Source of the DNA: Desulfatibacillum sp. | GTDB lineage: Bacteria; Desulfobacterota; Desulfobacteria; Desulfobacterales; Desulfatibacillaceae | Assembly (NCBI GenBank): GCA_016342355.1 | Contig: JAEINP010000051.1 | Span: 1 to 33,060 of the forward strand | Length of the DNA stretch: 33,060 nucleotides | Direction: 5' to 3' | Shown here: in pieces, positions 5,106-14,686 of the stretch | How positions within the stretch are numbered: position 1 is the stretch's first letter | Layout: each line of letters begins with the position of its first letter | The notes under the pieces: model-generated | Told to the model about the DNA's origin: nothing | Seen by the model: only the letters and a program-made list of their open reading frames with translations | Database searches by the model: none | Program-made: the position numbers and the translations under genes

Positions 5106-7871
5106 TTACCTTTGCCTGAGGGAATTGATAAAGCAATCGTCCTCGTCCGGGGGGGCCTGACCTTCCACAATGACAAAGGACGTGAATCCCTGTACCCCCC
5201 TGACTGTGAGAAGGTTTTTTTCCGTATCCACCGCAGTGTCCATGGGCGTGTAGTCCCCGCCCTGTTCCGGGGCGGAATAAACCGTGAGCTTGGATTCGTC
5301 CAGGCCCTGGATTTCCTTGTCCAGGTAGTTAAAAATCAGGGTTGCAGCAAAATTTGTCCGATCCGTGGTGATCAGCCATTGGACGTTGGCCACTTTGGCC
5401 GTATCCTCCATATCCACGTTGTTTTTGTTGCGAACGAGCACCACCCGGGTGAGGCTGTTTGCATCGCCTGTTTCAAAATCGACATAGGCCCTGGCCGTAC
5501 CGTAATCCTCGGCCAGGGGGTTTCCCCGATGGTCTGTCCCAAACACAGTGGCGGAAATGGGCGGACGGGCGCCGGAAACGCCAAAGGCCTCGCCCGCGCA
5601 GGTGCGGGTGTTCAGGGGGCCGTCAGCGCGGTAAGCGCCGAGTATGGCTTCCGGGACGCCGTTGGCGTTGATGTCGCCCATGGCAAGGGCGCCGCCGTCG
5701 GCCAGGCGGTCGTCATATCCCGGGCCGTAGATGATTACATCCTGGCCACCGGTGAAGATATCCACAGTGGACGGAAGGTTCGGGCCTCCGTGGATCACGT
5801 AGGCTTCGCCGCAATTGCGTCTGCCTTCCCCGGGGCCGTCAGCCAGAGCGGACGCCGCCACAAGGTCGTTTATACCGTCGCCGTTCATATCGCCCAGGAC
5901 CATTGTCGCGCTGTAACCCAGTTTGTCGCCGTAGGTGGCCCCGTAGATAATGAGGTCCTGCTGATTATCATCCAGGTCCACTATGGAAGGAGGATCGGAC
6001 GAGCCGAAAACCACGGCGACCTCCCCGCAAGACCTGCGGGAGTTATTGGGGCCGCTGGCATAGGACGAGGCCATGGCGATGTCGTCTGTTCCGTCTCCGG
6101 TAAGGTCTCCCAACGCAAGACCCTGGTATTTGGAGAGGTAGTCGCCGTTGTCAGCGCCGTAAATGACCATGTCCGATTGATCCTCGTCCAGGTCCCGGAC
6201 GCCGGAAAGATTTTCCGCCCCGAAAATCACATGGACCTCGCCGCAGTTGGAACGGCTGTTTGACGGGCCGCTGGCGTAAGGAGCGCCCAGGGCCAGGTCG
6301 TCCATGCCGTCGCCGTTCACATCCCCCACGGCCATGGCTTTGTACCGGGTGAGGGAATCGCCGGAATCCGCGCCGTAAACCCGGAGGGTTGGGGGCGTGA
6401 ATGCCAGATCCCGGGAGGGGAAAGCGTTGTCGGCCCCGGCTAACAGATAGGCCTCGCCGCAGGCGTTGCGGGAGTCACCCGGTCCGTCTCCATAGGGTGC
6501 GCCCACGATGACGTCCAGGATGCCGTCCGCGTTCAGGTCGCCGGTCAGGAGGCAGCCGTCGCCGCCCAATTGGTCGTAGGATGTGGCGCCGTACACAATG
6601 CCGTTCCATTGGCCCTGCGCCAGGTCCAGGGTTCCGGATAGGGTGGTTGATCCTTTGATGAAGTAGACTTCGCCGCAGTCGTCCCGGGCGTTTGACGGGC
6701 CGTCCGCGCCCGGAGCCGCCAGGATGAGGTCGGGGATTTGGTCGTTGTCCAGGTCTCCAAGGGTCATGGCGCCGTCGCGGCCCAGGTTGTCGCCGCAGTT
6801 GGCGCCGTAGATGATAAGGTCTGCGCCGCCATTGTTCAGGTCCACGGTTCCGGAAAGGCTGCGGGAACCGAACAGGACATAGACTTCTCCGGCGTCGCAA
6901 CGGTTTTCCTGGGGTCCGTCGGCTTGATACGCGCCCATTATCAGGTCCTGGATGCGGTCTCCGTTAAGATCGCCCACCACCACGGACCGGCCCTTGCCCA
7001 GGGCGTCGTCCCGGGTGGCGCCGTAGACGGTCAGGTCCGGGGTGTGGCCTTCAATGCCGGCCACGTCCCGGATGCCTTCCAGGCCAGTATGACCGAAGTA
7101 CACATATATCTCCCCTGCTTCGTCCCGTTGGCTCTGGGGGCCGTCCGCGTTGCAGGCCGTGAGGATGAGATCCGGGATATGGTCTCCGTTGACGTCTCCG
7201 GCCAGGATGCCTTGTTCGGCAGTCATTTTATCCTGGGGATCCCGGCCAAAAACATGGAGGTTTCCGCCGTCCTGTAGGTCCTTGAGGGCGTCTCCCACTG
7301 GGTCCAGGGGAGTGGTTCCCAGGCGGACGGCTCCGTATTCCTGGACATCCGGGCTCCAGTTCCAGTCTTTTTGGGCTCGGGTGGCAACTGTACCGGTGAT
7401 AACGTCGGCGGTTTCCAACCAGTTGAACCGGCTTTCGGGGGCCACGTAGGAAAGATGAACCCAGTAAGTTTGACTTTCCTCCAGGACAGTGTTTCCGGAA
7501 AACTGAATAGTGTACACTTGGGCCTCGGGGCCAGCCAGGACATATTGGGATTCCAGAAGATCGCCGGGCAGGCCGTTGTCGTCCTCCCGGATGTTGATTT
7601 CCATGTCTCCGGGTTCCCTGTAATTGACCAGGGGCAGGGCTGCGTAGTCCAGGTAATGGTCGGTGCCTGTGGCAGTCACGGTGATGGGTATAGACCGTTC
7701 CAGTTTCAGGATGCAGCCAAAGGGACCCAAGACGCAGCCCACTCCCAGGCCTGAGTTCGGCACATAGGAGTCGCCTTCGCCAAAGTTATCGTAGATGATT
7801 TCCCCGCTGGCGGTGGAAGCCAGGCAGACGCAAAACAGGACAGCCAAAACAGCTTTCTTGATACGTTTCAT
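5106..7871 (-). CDS. Secreted FG-GAP (integrin-alpha-like) repeat protein
   Basis: 921 aa from the ATG at 7871, preceded by GGAGGGGG; the longer frame's extra 30 residues look like leader sequence. Residues 1-23 are a signal peptide. Residues about 25-190 resemble an extracellular beta-sandwich of the choice-of-anchor R type (IREDDNGLPGDLL, QTYWVHLSY). From about 224 to 740, eight FG-GAP blades recur about every 72 residues, each with a Ca2+-binding loop such as GDVNGDHIPDL, GDLNGDRIQDL and GDMNGDGINDL, followed by a GPxxxRxxxGE segment. A C-terminal beta domain follows, and the last residues are DEDDCFINSLRQR. The likely role is an extracellular adhesin-like or scaffold beta-propeller; the ligand is unknown. 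The tail looks like a shortened CFI-box. Confidence 0.82.
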   Translation of the reverse strand: MKRIKKAVLAVLFCVCLASTASGEIIYDNFGEGDSYVPNSGLGVGCVLGPFGCILKLERSIPITVTATGTDHYLDYAALPLVNYREPGDMEINIREDDNGLPGDLLESQYVLAGPEAQVYTIQFSGNTVLEESQTYWVHLSYVAPESRFNWLETADVITGTVATRAQKDWNWSPDVQEYGAVRLGTTPLDPVGDALKDLQDGGNLHVFGRDPQDKMTAEQGILAGDVNGDHIPDLILTACNADGPQSQRDEAGEIYVYFGHTGLEGIRDVAGIEGHTPDLTVYGATRDDALGKGRSVVVGDLNGDRIQDLIMGAYQADGPQENRCDAGEVYVLFGSRSLSGTVDLNNGGADLIIYGANCGDNLGRDGAMTLGDLDNDQIPDLILAAPGADGPSNARDDCGEVYFIKGSTTLSGTLDLAQGQWNGIVYGATSYDQLGGDGCLLTGDLNADGILDVIVGAPYGDGPGDSRNACGEAYLLAGADNAFPSRDLAFTPPTLRVYGADSGDSLTRYKAMAVGDVNGDGMDDLALGAPYASGPSNSRSNCGEVHVIFGAENLSGVRDLDEDQSDMVIYGADNGDYLSKYQGLALGDLTGDGTDDIAMASSYASGPNNSRRSCGEVAVVFGSSDPPSIVDLDDNQQDLIIYGATYGDKLGYSATMVLGDMNGDGINDLVAASALADGPGEGRRNCGEAYVIHGGPNLPSTVDIFTGGQDVIIYGPGYDDRLADGGALAMGDINANGVPEAILGAYRADGPLNTRTCAGEAFGVSGARPPISATVFGTDHRGNPLAEDYGTARAYVDFETGDANSLTRVVLVRNKNNVDMEDTAKVANVQWLITTDRTNFAATLIFNYLDKEIQGLDESKLTVYSAPEQGGDYTPMDTAVDTEKNLLTVRGVQGFTSFVIVEGQAPPDEDDCFINSLRQR

Positions 7872-7995
7872 AAGTGGTCCCCCTCCCGGCGCAAAACAAG
7901 GCATTATGATGGGAAAAACAGGAAGTACAAGATAAAGCGTCCAAGGTCGGATAATATACAACCACTTTATCTTACAGCTATTTTATACCATAGGG

Positions 7996-8016
7996 GCGGC
8001 CTGTTCGCAAGGCCGC
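7996..8016. repeat. GC-rich hairpin in divergent intergenic region
   Basis: GCGGCCT (7996-8002) pairs with AGGCCGC (8010-8016) across the loop GTTCGCA. A T6 run starts 6 nt after it on the plus strand, but no plus-strand gene precedes it, so its role is unclear. It sits between the divergent FG-GAP and phosphoesterase genes. Confidence 0.35.
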
Positions 8017-8115
8017 AGTGGGTTTTTTACGGATTGGCCGGTGGGATTGCCTGTTTGGGAATGGGGGATGGGTTGGCGGCCTGAAGATTTCCACGTTTTA
8101 AATCACATAATTATT

Positions 8116-8145
8116 TTGACAAAATGATTTTCCTATGAATATATT
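8116..8145 (+). promoter_or_regulatory. Candidate promoter for the metallophosphoesterase gene
   Basis: TTGACA (8116-8121) is followed after 18 bp by TATATT (8140-8145). It would give a leader of about 130 nt before the ATG at 8281. The -35 is perfect consensus and the spacer is one base longer than ideal. Confidence 0.5.
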
Positions 8146-8280
8146 TTGGCATACACGGGTTAAAAAATTTGATGATGCGGCCAGGAATCTGCTGTCCTCT
8201 TGTATCCCGATTATTGCAGACCGCCCTTCTCCTGGTTTTGCCGCATGTGTGGTCATCCTTTAGAAATTGGAGGTGTATTC

Positions 8281-9513
8281 ATGCAAATCAGCATTGTGTC
8301 CGACCTGCACCTGGGCGACCCCATGTGCGCCCTGTACCCCGAAACACCGAAAAAATTCGCACCCAAACTCAAGGCCTTTGAAAAGGCCGTGGGAACAGGG
8401 AACGACTACCTGATCCTGCTGGGAGACATCTTTGACTTTTCCATACGCAGCTATGCAGAGGTGTATGCGGAAGGCAAAAAGTTTTTCAGCCATGTGCAGG
8501 AAAAGCAACTGGCCAAGGAGATTTTATATGTGCCGGGAAATCATGATTTTTCGTTCTGGCACTGGCTGGAGCATGATCTCAACATAGTCAAGCCCATCCA
8601 GAACGGGGAGGATCCCAGGCCTTTCAGGCGGTCTGTACCCGGATTCTTCGATCTGAGAAAAGCCCCCAAATATAGTGAACTGGAGTTGGTTGGTCCAGAC
8701 AAGCCGTATGGGGACATCTTTTTGAAGCATCTTGCCCCCCAGGATTTGAAAATATGCGTGGCCTATCCCAACGTATATCTGTACACAGGACAGGAAACCC
8801 TGCTGCTAACCCACGGTCATTACCTGGAGGCGTTTTGGGGAGTGGTGAGCGAATACGGCCCCAAGATTTTTGGCGGGGACATGGCCGGTGATGAACTGAA
8901 TTTAAAGGAACTGGTGGGGGTGAATTTTCCCAACAACCAGTTGGCCTCGTCCGGGGTTGGGCAGGCCGAGCCTCTGACCGCGCTTATCAGGACGCTTCAG
9001 CGCAATATCAAGGACGGGGACCTGAATGCTCTGGAAAGGTATGTGAACAATCTGGCGGATAAGGTGGTTGACCCCCTCATCACCGGAAATGTTTTAAAGG
9101 AATGGATTACGGACAAGATCATTAATATTTTGAAGGACAAATTGTTGAACTTTATCAGGGAACAGAAAACAGCCCGGGTTAAAAACGAAACAGAATGCGG
9201 CGATTCGCCCTTTATGTCCGAGCAGGGAACCAAGGACCGTCTGGAAACCTATTACAAGGCCAGCCAGTGGGAAATAGAGGACGTGGGAGAGCAGTTGGGG
9301 ATCAAACTTTCCCCCCCCAGGCGTTGCATCATCGGCCACACCCATGATCCTATCCCGTGGGGGGCCATGGACCAAAAAAACAAGTACAGGCTGGCGGGAA
9401 ATCCGGTGGTTCTGTTTAATACCGGCGGCTGGCTATACAGGAAAGACGGCAGTTTTTGCGGCGCCCAGGTTTTTAAATGGGACGGAACACAAATGTCGTC
9501 CGTGGGGGTGTGA
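8281..9513 (+). CDS. Calcineurin-like metallophosphoesterase
   Basis: 410 aa from the ATG at 8281, with GGAGGTG 7-8 nt upstream. All motifs of the dinuclear metallophosphoesterase family are present: SDLHLGD (D8, H10), GDIFDF near 48, GNHDFSF near 86, THGHY near 177 and GHTHDP near 351. Bacterial members hydrolyse phosphoesters, including UDP-diacylglucosamine in lipid A synthesis (LpxH), but this protein is much longer than LpxH. It carries a large helical insert (about 200-330) between the fourth and fifth motifs. The substrate is unknown. It appears cytoplasmic: there is no signal peptide or membrane segment. Confidence 0.82.
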   Translation: MQISIVSDLHLGDPMCALYPETPKKFAPKLKAFEKAVGTGNDYLILLGDIFDFSIRSYAEVYAEGKKFFSHVQEKQLAKEILYVPGNHDFSFWHWLEHDLNIVKPIQNGEDPRPFRRSVPGFFDLRKAPKYSELELVGPDKPYGDIFLKHLAPQDLKICVAYPNVYLYTGQETLLLTHGHYLEAFWGVVSEYGPKIFGGDMAGDELNLKELVGVNFPNNQLASSGVGQAEPLTALIRTLQRNIKDGDLNALERYVNNLADKVVDPLITGNVLKEWITDKIINILKDKLLNFIREQKTARVKNETECGDSPFMSEQGTKDRLETYYKASQWEIEDVGEQLGIKLSPPRRCIIGHTHDPIPWGAMDQKNKYRLAGNPVVLFNTGGWLYRKDGSFCGAQVFKWDGTQMSSVGV

Positions 9514-9544
9514 GCAGGAAAAATTCCCGATACATAAAACCTGA

Positions 9545-9715
9545 TTAGCTGCTCCGTTCCATTTCGATGTACGCCTTGATTTCGTTGAGGACGAAATATT
9601 TTTTCAAGGCCCGGGCAAGTTCTTCCTGGCTGGCGGCCTTGCCTGTGACTTCCTCCATGTAATGCATGGCGTAATCCAGGGCTTCGTTGAGTTCATTTTC
9701 CAATTTATCCGGCAT
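9545..9715 (-). CDS. Small helical protein of unknown function
   Basis: 56 aa from the ATG at 9715, with GGGAG about 10 nt upstream. The protein is highly charged and predicted all-helical (LENELNEALDYAMHYMEEV, then EELARALKKYF). I do not recognise the family. It follows the GT39-like gene by 40 nt on the same strand, so it is probably the last gene of that transcript. Confidence 0.5.
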   Translation of the reverse strand: MPDKLENELNEALDYAMHYMEEVTGKAASQEELARALKKYFVLNEIKAYIEMERSS

Positions 9716-9755
9716 TATGTTGTGTCTCCCATGGTTGCAAGTGTGTGGCCTGGAG

Positions 9756-11408
9756 TTACTCCTCCGGGCCATTCATTTTTTCCAACAGCATTTCCAGGCG
9801 AATGCGGTGTCTGGCAGCCCGGGGGTTCAGGCGCACTGCCTGGCGATAATGAATCAGGGCTTCGCGATTCCGGCCAAGATTTTCCAGACTCAGGCCCAGG
9901 TTGTAATGAGCGAATGCGAATTCCGGGTCCAGGCGGATGGCCTCTTGAAAATAGGGAATGGATACCTTGTCATCGCCCTGATTGTAAAGGGCTGTTCCCA
10001 CATTATAGAAGGCCCTGGATGTCATTTGATTTTTAAAAGGCAGGGGCTGGTTTACCAGGAGGGCCGCCAAAATAGCTGCCAGGAGGCATATAATCAGAGG
10101 TTTGAACTGAAAGCCCGTTTCCCAGCGCACTGCCTGGGTCACACCTGCCCCGGCGAACAGCATAAGGATGGGCACGATGGGAAACCGGTATCGGGCGAAT
10201 ACATAAAAAAGAATGGTGGAGACAAAAAGGCCCGCGCCCAGGAGGTACAGAATGGTAAGGCGCTTGCGCTCCCTGATAGTTGCGCACAAGCCAAAAACAG
10301 CCAGGGGTAAAAGCAGGCCAAAATGAAAGCACCTGCCCAAAGCGCCCAGAATGCGGGAATGCTGTTCGTAGGCGTATTGGCATTCGGTGTCGGGTAATTC
10401 CATGGCGTTCCAGTACAGCCAGTTTTTTTGAAGCATGAGTCCTGCCCAATGGAGGGGCCTGGATCGAATGAAATCCAGGGCTCTGCCGGTCCAGTACCGG
10501 GACACCCCGGAGGGGGTGAGCTTGCGGCCCATGGCTTCCTCAGCCAAGCGGGTGGCGTCTTCCTGTTCGAACTCGGTCATGCCCCGGCCTTCTACTAAAG
10601 GCATGTACATGCCGTTGGCTTCCGGGTTGTTTCCTATGTAAAAATTAGGGCCGAACTGGGAGGTGGTGAGAAAAAACTGGCCGCCGACAATCTGATTTCG
10701 GGCGGCCACGGGCAGGAGCGCTGTTGCCACGCCCAGGCCAAAAGCAAGAATCCAGGCAAGGCGGGTCTTTTTGGATTGGAGGGAGAAATGGAAGAAAATC
10801 CACAAGCCCGCCAGAACGGCAAGGAGCAGGGCGTTTTCCCGCAGCAGGCACAACAGGCCCAGAGCCAGGCCTGCCCCTAACCACAATGGCCGAGAGGGTT
10901 TTTCCAGGGATTTGCCCAAAAGGAGCAGGAGCACGGCCATAAAAAAAAGGGCGAGCACCGCTTTTTGAATCAGGACATCAAAATAAATGGCCGGGGCGTA
11001 AAAGGCCATGAAAAAGCCCGCAGCCATCCCGGCGTTTTTGGAGAAAAATTGTTTACCGGCCAGGGCCGCCAGGACGCAGGACAGGCTGCCCAGGGAAATC
11101 TGGACCAGCCGGACCACAAACAGGTCGGGGCCGAAAACCTTGTAAAGCAGGCCCAAAAAATAGGGGTACAGGGGCGCCTGATAAAAAACTTTGTCTCCCA
11201 GCCAGTTTCCCCCGGCGATTTCCCTGGCCCAATGGTCATAGGCGCCGGCGTCGTTCAGAAGCAGGGAGAACAAGGGGGTTTGGGAGATTTCCAGCAGGGT
11301 GAAAAACCGGACCAGGAAGGCGCACAGGAAAATTGTTCTGAGAAGGACAAGGTCCTTCCGTGGCATGTGGTTTCCAATACGTTTTTCCCGGTTGTTTTGG
11401 GTATCCAA
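9756..11408 (-). CDS. GT39-like membrane glycosyltransferase with C-terminal TPR repeats
   Basis: 550 aa from a TTG at 11408, 3 nt after the preceding stop; the ATG at 11366 is an alternative start, and neither has a strong ribosome binding site. The first ~450 residues hold about ten hydrophobic segments. An early loop NDAGAYDHWAREIAGG (52-67) fits the acidic catalytic loop of GT-C/PMT-type (GT39, ArnT-like) enzymes that take sugars from polyprenyl-phosphate donors. A second periplasmic loop follows the second helix (FYQAPLYPYFLG). Residues about 465-545 contain two TPR units (FYNVGTALYNQGD, AHYNLGLSLENLGR). Inner-membrane location is likely; acceptor and sugar are unknown. Confidence 0.72.
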   Translation of the reverse strand: MDTQNNREKRIGNHMPRKDLVLLRTIFLCAFLVRFFTLLEISQTPLFSLLLNDAGAYDHWAREIAGGNWLGDKVFYQAPLYPYFLGLLYKVFGPDLFVVRLVQISLGSLSCVLAALAGKQFFSKNAGMAAGFFMAFYAPAIYFDVLIQKAVLALFFMAVLLLLLGKSLEKPSRPLWLGAGLALGLLCLLRENALLLAVLAGLWIFFHFSLQSKKTRLAWILAFGLGVATALLPVAARNQIVGGQFFLTTSQFGPNFYIGNNPEANGMYMPLVEGRGMTEFEQEDATRLAEEAMGRKLTPSGVSRYWTGRALDFIRSRPLHWAGLMLQKNWLYWNAMELPDTECQYAYEQHSRILGALGRCFHFGLLLPLAVFGLCATIRERKRLTILYLLGAGLFVSTILFYVFARYRFPIVPILMLFAGAGVTQAVRWETGFQFKPLIICLLAAILAALLVNQPLPFKNQMTSRAFYNVGTALYNQGDDKVSIPYFQEAIRLDPEFAFAHYNLGLSLENLGRNREALIHYRQAVRLNPRAARHRIRLEMLLEKMNGPEE

Positions 11409-11411
11409 GGC

Positions 11412-11828
11412 CTATTCCCCGATGATTTTCACCAGCACCCTCTTTTTACGGCGTCCGTCAAACTCGCCGTAAAAAATCTGCTCCCACGTTCCCAAATCAA
11501 GCTGGCCCTCGGTGATGGCCACCACCACTTCCCGGCCCATGATTTGGCGCTTCATGTGGGCGTCGGCGTTGTCTTCGCCCACATTGTGGCGGTATTGGCT
11601 CACGGGCTCGTGGGGGGCCAGTTTTTCCAGCCATCGCTCATAGTCGTGGTGGAGGCCGGACTCATCGTCGTTGATAAAGACCGAAGCGGTAATGTGCATG
11701 GCGTTGCACAAAACCAGGCCTTCCCGGACTCCGCTGTCCTCCAGGCATTCACGAACCCGGGGGGTGATATTGATAAAACCCCGGCGGGCGGGCACCTCGA
11801 ACCACAATTCCTTACGATACGATTTCAT
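11412..11828 (-). CDS. YjbQ family protein (UPF0047)
   Basis: 138 aa from the ATG at 11828, with GGGGAGGA upstream; a longer frame to 11873 lacks a ribosome binding site. It matches the small beta-fold UPF0047/YjbQ family over its full length: [15 protein letters not shown], the HHDYERWLE segment, [19 protein letters not shown], and [15 protein letters not shown]. coli YjbQ has been reported to support thiamine-phosphate synthase activity, but the physiological role is unsettled. It is sandwiched between two membrane glycosyltransferase-like genes, so co-transcription is likely, but functional linkage is not evident. Confidence 0.83.
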   Translation of the reverse strand: MKSYRKELWFEVPARRGFINITPRVRECLEDSGVREGLVLCNAMHITASVFINDDESGLHHDYERWLEKLAPHEPVSQYRHNVGEDNADAHMKRQIMGREVVVAITEGQLDLGTWEQIFYGEFDGRRKKRVLVKIIGE

Positions 11829-11888
11829 GTATTCCTCCCCATGCAAAATTTTTGAAAATTGTGTTTCAGGCATAGAGGTTTTGACTGG

Positions 11889-14084
11889 CTATTGCAACGG
11901 GTTCTTTTGCCGCAGGGCCAGATCCAGGGCCTTTTGGGCCGAAGCGAAATCGGGTTTCAGGGCCAGGGCCTTTTGAAGATGCACCCGGGCCTGATCGGGT
12001 TTGCCAGCAGCCAGGAGCATGAGGCCATAATTATAGTATTTGACAGGGCTGTCCGGGGAAGCGTCCAGCACCTGTTCCATAAGAGCCAGGGCTTCGGCCC
12101 TGAGGCCAGAGTGAAACAGGGACTGGGCCTTGCCTGCCAGAGCTTCCTGCTTGTTGGGTTCCAGGTTTAGGGCGCGGTCGAATACCTGGATGGCCGTGGT
12201 GTATCGTTCCAGGGAGTTGAAGGCAAGAGCCAGCCGCAGAAGGGCCTGAGGCTCTTCCGGAGCCATGGTGAGGGCTTTGTCAAAACAGAATCCGGCTTCC
12301 ACGGGGTTGCAGGTTTTAAGGTGAAATTCCCCATAGGCGCACAGGAGTTCCCAGTGGTTTGGGTTCAGTTTCAGGGCGTGTTTGTAAAGCTCGGCGGCAA
12401 ACTCGTAGGCCCGGACGTTTTCCAGGACCTGAGCATAGGCCAGCCAGGCGGAAATATTGTCGGGCATGGCGGCCAGGGCATTTTCAAAAAAAGGGCGAGC
12501 TTGGGCAGGCCTTCCTTCGGAAGTCAGCAGCCTTGCCAGGGTCAGGTTGGCTTGGCCCCAGTCGGGCTTGGCAGCCACAGCCAGGGCAAGATGCTTCAGG
12601 GCGCACGAGCGGTCTTTCCGGTTCAGGCAGGCCATACCTGCGTTCATATGGGCAATGGCATTTTGGGGGTCCAGGGCCAGGGCCTTTAAGGATAACTCCT
12701 TTGCCTTGGCATATTGGCCCAGGGCTCCGTATGTGCGGCCCAGGTTGTTCATGGCTTCCACGAATGGAGGATGGATTTCCAGGGCCTTTTGAAAATGAAC
12801 CATGGCTGCGTTTAGGTTTCCCCGGGTCGCCAGGATGGTTCCCAGGTCGTTGTGAGCCTGGAAGGATTGGGGATTGCCTATGAGGGTATGCTCCCAGAGA
12901 GTTCGGGAATCCTTGTAAGCATGGGATTGGTTCCAGGTGAGCCAGCCAAGGGTTCCGGCGACAAGAATGGCCAGGGTGGCTGAAAGAACCCGTTGGTTCC
13001 TGAGCAGAACCGCTCCCATAGCGGCTGCCAGGACGAACAACCCTATACAGGCCATATACTGAAAGTGGTCCGCCACATATGAATATCGAAAAGGATAAAC
13101 CCGGAAGAACCCCAGGGCCGGAAACAGGGTGATGAGAAAGAACAACACCGCAGCCAGGGGGCCGCGGGATATTTTTTTTCGGAACATCCAAAGCAGGAAT
13201 ACCAACCCGGCCAGGGCCAGAGGGTAGAGATAAAGGAAAAACCTGGCAACATCAAGATTCCACCGGGGATAGTTGAAAACCAGTTTGAAAGGCAGAATGA
13301 GCTTGGATGCGTAAAACCAGGGCGCCCGGCCTGCCAGGATGATTTTCTGCGCCGGGTTAAGGGTCCAATCCGGTCCCATGGCCCCCACATGGTGGACTTC
13401 GAGCCACGCGGTATGGAGTCCGAATACCAGGCCCACAGCAAAAAAGGGAACCAGGGCAGCCAACTCGTGGCGGGTTACACGGCCTCGGCGGAGCCACAGG
13501 ATAATGAGTATTGCCGCAGGCAGGGTGACAGCCACGGTCTTGCTCAACAGGGCGCACAGGAAGAAAACAAAGCCTGCCGTGTACCAGCGGGTTGTACGGA
13601 CCGGGGGTTTATCGGGGAAAAAGTATTTCACCAGGCACAGGGCCGAGGACAGGTAAAAGACAGCGGAGAGGATGTTTTTGCGTTCGGCGATCCAGACCAC
13701 GGTTTCCACCTGGACAGGATGGATGGCAAACAAGAGGGCTGCCAGCCATGCGCCGGGGAGGGAGAGGAGGCTCAGAAGCCGCCAGAGCAACAGGGCGGCC
13801 AGGATGTGCAGGGCAAGGTTTACGGCATGGTATCCCAGGGGATCAAAGCCCCACAGGTGGTGCTCCAGCCAATAGAGGGTATGAACCAGGGGATAATACT
13901 GGGGCGTGGACTGGGGCGAAAACCAGATGTGGGCCAGTCCGCCATCCATGGTGAGGGTTGGGTTGCCGGTCACATAATGGTCGTCATCCCAGACAAAGCC
14001 GCCTTCCAGCGCCGGAAAAAAGGCGCAGACAGCTATAAGGACCAAGGCCGCGGCTAATATGCGGCGTTGCCACGCCAGGCTCAT
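11889..14084 (-). CDS. TMTC-like polytopic membrane protein with TPR array
   Basis: 731 aa from the ATG at 14084, preceded by GGGAGGGGG. The N-terminal ~390 residues contain about ten membrane helices. The first periplasmic loop carries the acidic FVWDDDHYV motif (30-38), and further on is HPVQVETVVWIAERKN (about 122-137), both typical of TMTC-type GT-C proteins. From about 400 to the end run roughly ten TPR units (for example AHNDLGTILATRGNLNAAMV and AMNNLGRTYGALGQYAKA). In eukaryotes TMTC proteins are O-mannosyltransferases; bacterial homologues are mostly uncharacterised. It probably glycosylates exported proteins or envelope polymers, by inference. It is the first gene of the minus-strand run. 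Confidence 0.75.
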   Translation of the reverse strand: MSLAWQRRILAAALVLIAVCAFFPALEGGFVWDDDHYVTGNPTLTMDGGLAHIWFSPQSTPQYYPLVHTLYWLEHHLWGFDPLGYHAVNLALHILAALLLWRLLSLLSLPGAWLAALLFAIHPVQVETVVWIAERKNILSAVFYLSSALCLVKYFFPDKPPVRTTRWYTAGFVFFLCALLSKTVAVTLPAAILIILWLRRGRVTRHELAALVPFFAVGLVFGLHTAWLEVHHVGAMGPDWTLNPAQKIILAGRAPWFYASKLILPFKLVFNYPRWNLDVARFFLYLYPLALAGLVFLLWMFRKKISRGPLAAVLFFLITLFPALGFFRVYPFRYSYVADHFQYMACIGLFVLAAAMGAVLLRNQRVLSATLAILVAGTLGWLTWNQSHAYKDSRTLWEHTLIGNPQSFQAHNDLGTILATRGNLNAAMVHFQKALEIHPPFVEAMNNLGRTYGALGQYAKAKELSLKALALDPQNAIAHMNAGMACLNRKDRSCALKHLALAVAAKPDWGQANLTLARLLTSEGRPAQARPFFENALAAMPDNISAWLAYAQVLENVRAYEFAAELYKHALKLNPNHWELLCAYGEFHLKTCNPVEAGFCFDKALTMAPEEPQALLRLALAFNSLERYTTAIQVFDRALNLEPNKQEALAGKAQSLFHSGLRAEALALMEQVLDASPDSPVKYYNYGLMLLAAGKPDQARVHLQKALALKPDFASAQKALDLALRQKNPLQ

Positions 14085-14195
14085 TTTCCCCCTCCCGAAG
14101 ACTATTGGCTTGGAAATACGCGGACCGTTACCAGTGGAACCACTTTTTGAAATGTTTTTAGCACAGGAATTGCCGTTTATCCAGGCTGTTTTCCA

Positions 14196-14224
14196 TTGTG
14201 AAGACCGATCCCATGGAGTATGCT
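14196..14224 (+). promoter_or_regulatory. Weak candidate promoter for the 140-aa membrane protein
   Basis: TTGTGA (14196-14201), a 17-bp spacer, then TATGCT (14219-14224). Each hexamer matches consensus at four of six positions. It lies 40 nt upstream of the ATG at 14264. Confidence 0.3.
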
Positions 14225-14263
14225 ATGAGAATATTTACATAAACGCTGACAACGGACAAAAAA

Positions 14264-14686
14264 ATGGAACAAATTGTAATACCTGCGAACAAGAAATACC
14301 GAAACCGCATGTTAAGGTACCTGCTGCTGGGATTATTCGCGGGGGGTCTTGCTGCATTCCTAGGGATGCCAGCTTTGTTGGAAAATGCCGGGGCTTCCAT
14401 TGACAGAACCAGGATAATTTTCCATGTTGCATTTGCAGGACTTATGATTCTGTTTTTGACCCTTTTCCCCCTTGGACTGTATTTGCTGGCCGTAGGCAAG
14501 TTGACCATAGCGACCAGGCGATTCCCTCCGCCGGGCATCAGGGTGATCCGGGACACTGTCCTCCTTAAAGAGGAAGAGGCTGTCAGGAAGGGCCGGATCC
14601 TTTTTTTTTCTTCCTTTGTTCTCATGGGCATGGGGGTGTGGGGGATTTACCAAGTGTATCAACTTGTCCGGGTTTTTACGCTTTGA
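14264..14686 (+). CDS. Small integral membrane protein of unknown function
   Basis: 140 aa from the ATG at 14264. Three hydrophobic segments are visible: about 16-38, 52-77 and 112-134. A basic loop (80-110) lies between the second and third, and a positively charged N-terminus is present. No known motif was found. The gene is divergent from the TMTC-like gene and precedes the sulfur cluster by 161 nt, so it may be monocistronic. Confidence 0.6.
   Translation: MEQIVIPANKKYRNRMLRYLLLGLFAGGLAAFLGMPALLENAGASIDRTRIIFHVAFAGLMILFLTLFPLGLYLLAVGKLTIATRRFPPPGIRVIRDTVLLKEEEAVRKGRILFFSSFVLMGMGVWGIYQVYQLVRVFTL

Noticed and set aside
4800-6263. Long plus-strand open frame (487 codons)
   Set aside because: It lies antisense to the signal-peptide and FG-GAP genes, whose motifs and ribosome binding sites are clear. 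It has no recognisable domain and reflects GC-rich third-position bias.
7996-8028. Hairpin plus T-run considered as a plus-strand terminator
   Set aside because: No plus-strand gene precedes it and the T-run starts 6 nt after the stem.
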